The notes: generated by a model from the sequence alone, not told the origin. DNA of 7,603 nucleotides from Stenotrophomonas maltophilia (GCA_002363385.1 DEVL01000002.1:449994-457596), one strand, 5' to 3'. Positions 1 through 5,822 are shown, counted from the stretch's first letter. A program made the numbers and translations.

Positions 1-131
1 CGGCCAAGCTCAAGAGCGTGATCCATCACAACAGCCGCGACCGCGAAATGATCATCGAAGGGCTGATCTCCATCGCCCAGGGTGAAAACCCGCGCAACAT
101 CGAAACCAACCTGTCCGGGTTCCTGCACTGA
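1..131 (+). CDS. motC: Flagellar stator subunit MotA/MotC, C-terminal end only
   Basis: This is the last 42 codons of a gene that begins left of the window; the reading frame starts at base 3 and ends at TGA 129-131. The visible peptide includes a GLISIAQGENPRNIE stretch followed by a hydrophobic end. The Gly-Glu-Asn-Pro-Arg motif is typical of the cytoplasmic C-terminus of MotA-family proton-channel subunits, which form the stator ring with MotB-type partners and transmit ion flow to the flagellar rotor. The next gene starts one base after this stop and encodes a MotD-like partner, so this is most likely the MotC paralogue of the MotC-MotD pair known from Pseudomonas and Xanthomonas. The fragment alone cannot separate MotA from MotC. 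The membrane helices are outside the window. Confidence 0.85.
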   Translation, partial: AKLKSVIHHNSRDREMIIEGLISIAQGENPRNIETNLSGFLH

Positions 132-132
132 C

Positions 133-1140
133 ATGGCCCGCCGCAAGCACCACGAAGAACATGCCAACCATGAGGCCTGGGCGATCCCCTACGCCGACCT
201 CATGACGCTGCTGCTCGCCTTCTTCGTGGTGATGTACGCCATCTCCTCGCTCAACGAGGGCAAGTACCGGATCATGGCCGACGCACTCACCACCGCCTTT
301 GGTGGCGCGCCGCGTACCATCAACCCGGTGCAGGTCGGCAACCAGCAGGTCCAGGGCGGCGGCTGGGACAGCCCCTCGGTGATCAAGGCCGGGACCAAGG
401 TCGGCCCGTCCGCGCCGGCGCCGAGCAACGACCCCACCCTGCTGCCGGCGATGGCTTCGCAGATGCGCATGCCCGTTTCCATGCGCAACCAGGAACAGCT
501 GCAGCGCGCCGAGCGCCAGCTCAACGGGATCGCCGACAAGCTTACCGCCACCCTGGCGCCCTTGATCGAGCGCGGCATGATCACCGTGCGCCGTACCGAG
601 CTGTGGATCGAGGTGGAGATCAACAGCGACATCCTGTTCCCCACCGCATCGGCCACGCTGGACGTGCATGCGCGCGACACCCTGTCCACCCTCGCCCAGG
701 TGCTGCGCGATGCGCCCAACGGCGTACGCGTGGAAGGCCACACCGACAACATCCCGATCGCCACGGCGCTGTTTCCCTCCAACTGGGAACTGTCCGCCGC
801 GCGCGCGGCCAGCGTGGTGCATCTGTTCGCCGATCAGGGCCTGCAGCCAGCGCGGCTGGCGATGGTCGGGTACGGCCAGTTCCGGCCGCGCCAGAGCAAT
901 GCCAGCGCCGAAGGCCGCAACCGCAATCGGCGGGTGATGGTGATCATCCTCGCCGACACCGCTGCAGGCGTCGACCCGATCACCGACCGGCTCAGTGCCG
1001 ATGCCGAGCCGGCCGATACGGCCGCCGCACCGAGCGCCGCCCGTACCTCCCCTGTTACCCCCATCGCACCGGTGCAGTTGCCACCGGTGCCGGCCGGCAG
1101 CCGTGTTGGCGCCGCCGTTCCGTCTGCACTGAAGGAGTGA
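133..1140 (+). CDS. motD: Flagellar motor stator protein MotD (MotB family)
   Basis: A 335-residue MotB-family protein that should pair with the upstream MotC to form a peptidoglycan-anchored ion-conducting stator. Residues 1-17 are charged and His/Glu-rich (MARRKHHEEHANHE), a start typical of MotD. One membrane helix follows at about 20-41 in PYADLMTLLLAFFVVMYAIS. Asp22 corresponds to the essential proton-binding Asp of MotB. An OmpA-like peptidoglycan-binding domain spans about residues 180-275, with VEGHTDN at 200-206, a WELSAARA block and NRRVMVIIL at the end. The last 60 residues or so are Ala/Pro/Thr-rich, predicted disordered, and would lie in the periplasm. A GTG at 82 would add 17 residues but lies inside motC. 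The ATG at 133, one base after the motC stop, restores the family N-terminus and suggests translational coupling. The stop overlaps the ribosome-binding region of the next gene. Confidence 0.95.
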   Translation: MARRKHHEEHANHEAWAIPYADLMTLLLAFFVVMYAISSLNEGKYRIMADALTTAFGGAPRTINPVQVGNQQVQGGGWDSPSVIKAGTKVGPSAPAPSNDPTLLPAMASQMRMPVSMRNQEQLQRAERQLNGIADKLTATLAPLIERGMITVRRTELWIEVEINSDILFPTASATLDVHARDTLSTLAQVLRDAPNGVRVEGHTDNIPIATALFPSNWELSAARAASVVHLFADQGLQPARLAMVGYGQFRPRQSNASAEGRNRNRRVMVIILADTAAGVDPITDRLSADAEPADTAAAPSAARTSPVTPIAPVQLPPVPAGSRVGAAVPSALKE

Positions 1141-1145
1141 ACCGC

Positions 1146-1928
1146 ATGCGTATCTGGGCTGTTGCCAATCAGAAAGGCGGCGTGGGCAAGACCACCACGA
1201 CGCTCGCGCTCGGCCGTGGTCTGGCCACGCAGGGCCACCGCGTGCTGTTGATCGATCTGGATCCGCATTCGTCGCTGACCCGGGCCTTCGGCGTGCCGCT
1301 GGACCCGCCGCCGCAGGGCGTGCTGGAGCTGTTCGGCGCACCGCCGGCCGAGCTGGCCACCCTGGCCCACCACAGCAGCATTCCCGGCCTGGACTACGTC
1401 TGCGCGCAGGCGGCACTGGCCACGCTGGAGCGCCGCAGCGCGAACCAGCCCGGCCTCGGCCTGGCGCTGCAGAACGCGCTCGCCCGCCACCAGGGCCAGC
1501 ACGACTACATCCTGCTGGACTGCGCGCCCACCCTGGGCCTGCTGATGATCAACGCACTGGCTGCGGCCGACCGCCTGATCATCCCGACCCAGGCCGAACC
1601 GCTGGCGCTGCACGGCCTGGATGGCATGGTCCGCACCGGTGAGATGGTCGAGCGCTCGCGTCGCCGCCCGTTGCCGATGTCGATCCTGCCGACCCTGTTC
1701 GACCGCCGCACCCGCGCTGGCAACGAAACCGTCAAGCTCATGCAGGACAAGCACGGCCAGCGTGTGTGGGAAGACGCGATCCCGGTCGACACCCGCATCT
1801 GCAACGCCGCCAGCCTGACCGTGCCGCCGCAGTCCGAGGATTACCCGGGGCGCGGCCTGGCTGCCTATCGGCGTGCGCTGGAATGGATCCTGGCCGACGA
1901 CGCGCAGCAGATGGAGCGCGCGGCATGA
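1146..1928 (+). CDS. parC: ParA-family ATPase, ParC-like (chemotaxis array positioning)
   Basis: A 260-residue MinD/ParA-type P-loop ATPase. The deviant Walker A motif KGGVGKTTT is at residues 10-18, with both the signature Lys10 and the catalytic-site Lys15. LIDLDPHSSLT (35-45) is the switch I/Walker A' region, and ILLDCAP (122-128) holds the Walker B Asp125. There is no N-terminal helix-turn-helix extension and no ParB gene beside it, so a plasmid-type or chromosomal Soj role is unlikely. In Vibrio and Pseudomonas, ParA proteins encoded beside chemotaxis genes and a CheW-like partner (ParC) place chemoreceptor arrays at the pole; the same neighbours here support that role. The ATG at 1146 is preceded by AAGGAG at 1132-1137, eight bases upstream; the ribosome-binding site abuts the motD stop. 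The end overlaps the next gene as ATGA. The symbol parC follows the chemotaxis literature and is not topoisomerase IV. Confidence 0.88.
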   Translation: MRIWAVANQKGGVGKTTTTLALGRGLATQGHRVLLIDLDPHSSLTRAFGVPLDPPPQGVLELFGAPPAELATLAHHSSIPGLDYVCAQAALATLERRSANQPGLGLALQNALARHQGQHDYILLDCAPTLGLLMINALAAADRLIIPTQAEPLALHGLDGMVRTGEMVERSRRRPLPMSILPTLFDRRTRAGNETVKLMQDKHGQRVWEDAIPVDTRICNAASLTVPPQSEDYPGRGLAAYRRALEWILADDAQQMERAA

Positions 1929-3058
1929 ACACGGCCGGCGTACTCGACGACTATCTGGACCAACTGCTCGGCGATGCCGTTCCGGCACCGGCCGAGGCAC
2001 CGGCTCCGGTGACGACACTCGATGCAGGCACGACGCCGGGCGTCGAAGTCGACGTCGACGCCGTTGTCACCGACGCGATGCCCGCTGCCGTGCTCGACGG
2101 TCTGCTCGACGAGGTCCGCAACGACCCGTCGCTCAGTGGCGAGATGACCCTGCCCGACACCGCCACCCCGGCGCCGGGCTTCGACGACCTGCTCGACGAG
2201 GTCCGCAATGACCCCTCACTGAGCGGCGCGATGACGCTGGCGGCGGATGAGCAACGCCCCGGTTGGGATGACCTGCCACCGGAGGTCGTGTACGAGACCG
2301 CCCCAGTGGCCGCACCCGCTGCAATGCCCGCCCCGGGCTTCGAGGACCTGCTCGACGAAGTCCGCAACGACCCGTCATTGAGCGGCCTGATGACCGCCGG
2401 CGATGACGTGGCGCCCTCCGCGCCGGTACCACCGCCAGCGCCCGTTCCAGCGCCCGCGCCCACCCCTGCCACCCCGCCGGCCCCCACCGCCCGCACCATG
2501 CCTGCCATGCCACTTGCCCCCAGCATCCGCGCCAAGACGCCTACGTTGGCGCACAGCCGCCCCAGCAGCTGGGAAGAGCTGCAACGGCAGGCCCGCGACC
2601 CGGCCTCCAGCCCGCGCGAAAACCGGCGGGCCAACGAGCGCACCTCGCGCTGGCTGCGCCTGCGCTGTGGCGCCCAGGCCTATGCGCTGGAACTGCTCAA
2701 GGTGCAGGAGGTCGTCCTGCCCGTGCCGCTGCTGCCCTTGCGCGGGACGGCGCCGGAAATGCTCGGCATCATGAACCTGCGTGGCCAGGTGGTCCCGGTG
2801 ATGGATCTGGGCATCCACCTGGGCAGCAGTGCGGTCATCAACGATGCCAACACCCGCATCGTGGTGCTGGAAGAGAATGGTGAAACCATGGGCCTGCGGG
2901 TCTCGGCCGTGGAGGATGTCGCCAACCTCACCGACTCGCAGATCGAGCCGCCCGATACCGCCCGCATCTGCCAGATTTCCAACGACCTGTTCCGCGGCGT
3001 GGCGCGCGTGACCGCCCAGCCGATGATCCTGCTGGACGCGACGCAGCTGTTGAACTGA
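1925..3058 (+). CDS. parP: ParP-like protein: repeat-bearing, Pro-rich N-terminus plus CheW-like C-terminal domain
   Basis: A 377-residue protein with two halves. Residues about 241-377 form a CheW-like domain (begins SRWLRLRCGAQAYALELLKV; includes EMLGIMNLRGQVVPVMDL and a C-terminal MILLDATQLL strand). Residues 1-240 are acidic, then Pro/Ala-rich (about 162-205), and probably disordered. This half holds three copies of LLDEVRNDPSLSG at 60-72, 89-101 and 142-154, plus two decayed copies. In Vibrio, ParP uses a CheW-like domain to join the receptor-CheA array and its N-terminal part to bind ParC. The position directly after a ParA ATPase (ATGA overlap at 1925-1928) makes the same bridging role likely here. 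The protein is more than twice the length of ordinary CheW, so annotation as plain CheW would be misleading. The repeat motif is not one I recognise; that it binds the ATPase is inference only. Confidence 0.85.
   Translation: MNTAGVLDDYLDQLLGDAVPAPAEAPAPVTTLDAGTTPGVEVDVDAVVTDAMPAAVLDGLLDEVRNDPSLSGEMTLPDTATPAPGFDDLLDEVRNDPSLSGAMTLAADEQRPGWDDLPPEVVYETAPVAAPAAMPAPGFEDLLDEVRNDPSLSGLMTAGDDVAPSAPVPPPAPVPAPAPTPATPPAPTARTMPAMPLAPSIRAKTPTLAHSRPSSWEELQRQARDPASSPRENRRANERTSRWLRLRCGAQAYALELLKVQEVVLPVPLLPLRGTAPEMLGIMNLRGQVVPVMDLGIHLGSSAVINDANTRIVVLEENGETMGLRVSAVEDVANLTDSQIEPPDTARICQISNDLFRGVARVTAQPMILLDATQLLN
1940..1975 (+). repeat. Decayed N-terminal copy of the ParP-like repeat
   Basis: Residues 6-17 (VLDDYLDQLLGD) align without gaps to the start of the first full repeat (VLDGLLDEVRND, residues 56-67). 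They share V, L, D, L, D and the final D. The leading Leu7 lies 50 residues before Leu57, about two repeat periods. The DPSLSG part is not retained. It could be an ancestral unit or simply a similar amphipathic helix. Confidence 0.4.
2090..2149 (+). repeat. Protein-coding repeat, copy 1 (LLDEVRNDPSLSG)
   Basis: First full copy, residues 56-75 of the ParP-like protein. The 13-residue core LLDEVRNDPSLSG at 60-72 is identical in all three copies and is followed by a variable residue (Glu73) and Met-Thr. The first half looks like a short acidic amphipathic helix and the second half like a turn. Confidence 0.9.
2177..2236 (+). repeat. Protein-coding repeat, copy 2
   Basis: Second full copy, residues 85-104, 29 residues after copy 1. 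It begins GFDD and carries the identical core at 89-101, followed by Ala and Met-Thr. Relative to copy 1, codons for Asn, Pro, Ser, Leu and Ser in the core differ only synonymously. Confidence 0.9.
2261..2320 (+). repeat. Decayed repeat between copies 2 and 3
   Basis: Residues 112-120 (PGWDDLPPE) match the lead-in of copy 2 (PGFDDLLDE) at six of nine positions, and Val121 matches the next residue. The rest of the unit (VYETAPVA) no longer resembles the core. Trp114 lies 28 residues after Phe86 and 25 before Phe139, so this unit fills the gap in an approximately 25-29-residue period. Confidence 0.6.
2336..2395 (+). repeat. Protein-coding repeat, copy 3
   Basis: Third full copy, residues 138-157, beginning PGFED just before and within it. 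The identical core is at 142-154, followed by Leu and Met-Thr. The Pro/Ala-rich linker to the CheW-like domain begins right after it. Its core uses GAA for Glu and TTG for Leu where copy 1 uses GAG and CTC. Confidence 0.9.
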
Positions 3059-3078
3059 CCGGGAACCGGCAGCTGCCC

Positions 3079-3105
3079 TAAAGCTTTGTTGGTTTAGGCC
3101 GTTAT
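3079..3105 (+). promoter_or_regulatory. Sigma-28 (FliA) promoter for the STAS-cheY-cheA unit
   Basis: TAAAGCTT (3079-3086), an 11-base spacer, then GCCGTTAT (3098-3105). The enterobacterial FliA consensus is TAAAGTTT-N11-GCCGATAA, so the -35 matches 7 of 8, the -10 matches 6 of 8, and the spacing is exact. Transcription would start around 3111-3113, leaving a leader of roughly 25 bases before the ATG at 3136. The AT-rich stretch stands out in GC-rich surroundings. It places these chemotaxis genes in the late flagellar class. A 10-bp palindrome (GGCAGCTGCC, 3068-3077) lies just upstream of the -35. No terminator is visible after the previous gene, so some read-through is also possible. Confidence 0.82.
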
Positions 3106-3135
3106 AGACCTCGGAACCGTTTGTCCGGAGCAAAG

Positions 3136-3444
3136 ATGAGCACTGTCGCACTGGGTGATGATCTCGGTATCGAGACCAGCACCGAGCTCAAAACACGTTT
3201 GGCCCCCCTGGTGGATCAGGAAGGCGATCTGACGCTGGATGCCAGCCAGGTCGGCCGTATCCATACCGCCTCGGTGCAGGTGCTGTGCGCATTCGTCGAG
3301 GCCCGCCGCAAGGCCGGGCATCCCACCGGATTCCACGGTTGCACCGCAACCTTCCGTGATGCCGCGCGTCTGCTCGGCGTCACCCAGGCCCTCGGCCTGG
3401 AAGCACCCCATGACAACCTGAAATCTGTGGAGAACGCTGCATGA
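3136..3444 (+). CDS. STAS-domain protein (anti-anti-sigma-like) in chemotaxis operon
   Basis: A 102-residue single STAS domain: an N-terminal strand, LTLDASQVGRIHTASVQVL at 32-50, a long helix with FVEARRKAG, and a C-terminal LLGVTQALGL segment. SpoIIAA-type members are switched by phosphorylation of a Ser/Thr in a D-S/T-A-G loop. Here that loop reads His43-Thr44-Ala45-Ser46, so a phosphorylatable Thr remains but the Asp and Gly are replaced. No anti-sigma kinase or sigma gene is nearby. The position first in a FliA-driven operon with cheY and cheA points to a role in chemotaxis signalling, but which partner it binds cannot be read from the sequence. The ATG at 3136 follows GGAG at 3127-3130 with a 5-base gap; a TTG at 3121 lies upstream of that site and is rejected. 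The stop overlaps the cheY start (ATGA). Confidence 0.85.
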   Translation: MSTVALGDDLGIETSTELKTRLAPLVDQEGDLTLDASQVGRIHTASVQVLCAFVEARRKAGHPTGFHGCTATFRDAARLLGVTQALGLEAPHDNLKSVENAA

Positions 3445-3806
3445 GCGCACGTATCTTGGTGGTGGACGATTCGGCGTCGATGCGCCAGATGGTCTCTTTC
3501 GCCCTCACCTCGGCCGGCTTTTCCGTCGAGGAAGCCGAAGACGGCGCGGTCGCCCTCGGGCGTGCCAAGGGCCAACGCTTCAATGCGGTGGTCACCGACG
3601 TCAACATGCCGAACATGGACGGCATCTCGCTGATCCGTGAGCTGCGCCAGCTGGCCGAATACAAGTTCACCCCGATGCTGATGCTGACCACCGAATCGGC
3701 CGCGGACAAGAAGTCCGAAGGCAAGGCTGCCGGCGCAACGGGTTGGCTGGTCAAGCCGTTCAATCCGGAACAGCTGGTGGCCACCGTCCAGAAAGTCCTG
3801 GGCTGA
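3441..3806 (+). CDS. cheY: Chemotaxis response regulator CheY
   Basis: A 121-residue single receiver domain with no output domain. The acidic pocket is Asp9-Asp10, the phosphoacceptor is Asp53 (VVTDVNMPNMDG), the switch Thr is Thr83 (LMLTTES), and the conserved Lys is Lys105 (LVKPF). The residue equal to Tyr106 of E. coli CheY is Trp102 (GATGWLVKPF). It should take phosphate from the CheA encoded just downstream. Whether it binds the flagellar switch or acts as a phosphate sink cannot be told; no cheZ follows it. GGAG at 3429-3432 lies eight bases before the ATG, and the start overlaps the STAS gene stop, indicating coupled translation. Length is normal for CheY. Confidence 0.95.
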   Translation: MSARILVVDDSASMRQMVSFALTSAGFSVEEAEDGAVALGRAKGQRFNAVVTDVNMPNMDGISLIRELRQLAEYKFTPMLMLTTESAADKKSEGKAAGATGWLVKPFNPEQLVATVQKVLG

Positions 3807-3851
3807 TCCCGTTTCACCCTTCCCTCCCCTCGCAACTGGACACCCCGCACC

Positions 3852-5822
3852 ATGAGCATGGATCTGCAACGTTTCCACGCCACTTTCTTCGAAGAGAGCC
3901 GCGAGGGGCTGGACGCGATGGAAGCTGGTCTGCTGGCGCTCGAATCGGGCCAGCAGGACCCGGAAATCATCAACTCGGTGTTCCGCGCTGCGCACTCGAT
4001 CAAGGGCGGCGCCGGCACCTTCGGCTTCGACGCGATCGCCTCGCTGACGCATGTGCTGGAAACGTTGCTGGACGAACTGCGCGCCGGCAAGCGCGCGCTG
4101 GAGCCGGCCGCGGTTGATGCGATGCTTGCCTCCGTGGACGTGCTGCGCGCCCTGCTGCGTGAAGCCGAACACGGCCAACCGGCCGACCCGCAATCCGTCG
4201 CCGATATCAAGGCACGCCTGGAAGCGGTGCTGACCGGCCAGGCCGCCACCACCGCACCGATGGCCGCGGCCAGGATCGATGACACACCCGAGGCGTGGCA
4301 GATCGGTTTCGTGCCGGCGCCGTCGCTGTTCATGAGCGGCAATGATCCGCTGCGCATCATCCGCGAACTGGAACACCTGGGTTCGCTGCAGGTCGCCGCG
4401 CGCATGGAGCGCCTGCCCGGTTTCGACCAGCTCGACCCGCTCGAAGCCCACCTCGCGTGGGACCTGGGCCTGGTCGGCAAGGTACCGCGCAGCAAGATCG
4501 AAGACACCTTCGCCTGGGTCGTGGACGACTGCGAACTGGACATCCGTCCGGCCGCACCGCCCAGCCTGGCCACCAGCGCACCGGCCGAGGCCAAGCCTGC
4601 CGCCCCCGCAGCACCGGCTGCCGCAGCCGCTGCACCCGCTGCGGCCCACGAAGCGGAAACCTCGATCCGCGTCAGCGTGGACAAGGTCGATGCCCTGATC
4701 AATCTGGTCGGCGAACTGGTCATCACCCAGGCCATGCTCAAGCAGGTCTCGCATGCACTGGATCCGGCCCAGGCAGAGCAGTTGCTGACCGGCCTTGACC
4801 TGCTGGAGCGCAATACGCGTGATCTGCAGGAAGCGGTCATCGGCGTGCGCATGCTGCCGGTGGATGCGGTGTTCCGCCGCTTCCCGCGCCTGGTCCGCGA
4901 TCTGTCCTCGCGCCTGGGCAAGCACGTGCGTCTGCGCACCATCGGCGAAGGCACCGAGCTGGACAAGGGCCTGATCGAGAAGATCGCCGATCCGCTGGTG
5001 CATCTGGTCCGTAACTCGATCGACCACGGCCTGGAAATGCCGGACGTGCGTCGTGACGCAGGCAAGGACGAAACCGGCACCATCACGTTGGCAGCGTCGC
5101 ATCAGGGCGGCCACATCGTGATCGAGGTCAGCGACGACGGCCGCGGCCTGAACCGCGACAAGATCCTGTCCAAGGCGCTTGAGCGCGGCCTGAGCGTGCC
5201 GGACAACCCCACCGATTCGCAGGTGTGGGACCTGATCTTCCAACCGGGCTTCTCCACCGCCGATGCCGTCACGGATCTGTCGGGGCGTGGCGTGGGCATG
5301 GACGTGGTCCGCCGCAACATCCAGGCCCTGGGTGGCGAAGTCCAGCTGGAAAGCCAGGCCGGCAACGGCACCCGCGTGCTGATCCGCCTGCCGCTGACGT
5401 TGGCCATCCTGGACGGCATGACCGTCTCGGTCGCCGGTGAAACCCTGATCCTGCCCCTGGCCTATGTGCTGGAGGCCCTGCAGCCGAAGGGCGACGACAT
5501 CCGCACCATGGCCGGCGAAGGCCGCGTGCTGCGGGTCCGTGGCGAGTACCTGCCGATCCTCTCGCTCAGCGATTACTACGGCTACGGTGGTCAATCCCAG
5601 GAAGAGCCCCTGGTGGTGGTGGTGGAAGGTGATGGCCAGAAGATCGCGCTGGAAGTGGACGAGCTGGTCGGCCAGCAGCAGGTCGTGGTCAAGAACATCG
5701 AGAACAACTACCGCCGCATCAGCGGCGTCTCCGGCGCCACCATCCTCGGCGATGGCCGCGTGGCGCTGATCGTCGACATCGGCGGTTTGGTGCGCTCGCT
5801 GAAGGTGCCACAGGCGGCCTGA
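3852..5822 (+). CDS. cheA: Chemotaxis histidine kinase CheA
   Basis: A 656-residue cytoplasmic kinase that passes phosphate to CheY under receptor control. An HPt (P1) domain covers about residues 1-105, with phosphorylated His48 in FRAAHSIKGGAGTFGF. Residues about 149-232 form a compact domain (starts WQIGFVPAP; includes GNDPLRIIRELEHLG and DTFAWVVDDCELDI) where E. coli CheA has P2; it does not resemble that CheY/CheB-binding domain. An Ala/Pro-rich linker (233-271) precedes the P3 dimerisation helices (272 to about 335, DALINLVGELVITQ). The P4 ATPase has the N-box (Asn388 in LVRNSIDHG), G1 (DDGRG, 428-432), F-box (FQPGF, 463-467) and G2 (GRGVGMD, 478-484). P5, the CheW-like regulatory domain, runs from about 522 to the end. 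All catalytic boxes are intact. The start lacks a strong ribosome-binding site: only a short GGA at 3838-3840, in a 45-base pyrimidine-rich gap after cheY; an in-frame ATG at 3858 is an alternative start. Confidence 0.96.
   Translation: MSMDLQRFHATFFEESREGLDAMEAGLLALESGQQDPEIINSVFRAAHSIKGGAGTFGFDAIASLTHVLETLLDELRAGKRALEPAAVDAMLASVDVLRALLREAEHGQPADPQSVADIKARLEAVLTGQAATTAPMAAARIDDTPEAWQIGFVPAPSLFMSGNDPLRIIRELEHLGSLQVAARMERLPGFDQLDPLEAHLAWDLGLVGKVPRSKIEDTFAWVVDDCELDIRPAAPPSLATSAPAEAKPAAPAAPAAAAAAPAAAHEAETSIRVSVDKVDALINLVGELVITQAMLKQVSHALDPAQAEQLLTGLDLLERNTRDLQEAVIGVRMLPVDAVFRRFPRLVRDLSSRLGKHVRLRTIGEGTELDKGLIEKIADPLVHLVRNSIDHGLEMPDVRRDAGKDETGTITLAASHQGGHIVIEVSDDGRGLNRDKILSKALERGLSVPDNPTDSQVWDLIFQPGFSTADAVTDLSGRGVGMDVVRRNIQALGGEVQLESQAGNGTRVLIRLPLTLAILDGMTVSVAGETLILPLAYVLEALQPKGDDIRTMAGEGRVLRVRGEYLPILSLSDYYGYGGQSQEEPLVVVVEGDGQKIALEVDELVGQQQVVVKNIENNYRRISGVSGATILGDGRVALIVDIGGLVRSLKVPQAA

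Noticed and set aside
82..132. GTG at 82 as start of motD
   Set aside because: It would add 17 residues inside motC with no family resemblance; the ATG at 133 gives the standard MotD N-terminus.
603..1145. Earlier in-frame starts for the ParA-like protein
   Set aside because: The upstream 181 codons are an Arg-rich frame-shifted reading of motD; ATG 1146 has a good ribosome-binding site and puts the Walker A motif at the usual position.
52..1416. Long minus-strand frame (454 codons) opposite motD and the ParA gene
   Set aside because: Antisense shadow of well-supported genes, Arg/Gly/His-rich with no known domain.
2090..2395. CRISPR or DNA-level repeat explanation for the three similar segments
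   Set aside because: Spacing is unequal, the copies are in frame, and differences are nearly all at third codon positions, so selection acts on the protein.
3121..3135. TTG at 3121 as start of the STAS gene
   Set aside because: It lies upstream of the GGAG ribosome-binding site that fits the ATG at 3136.
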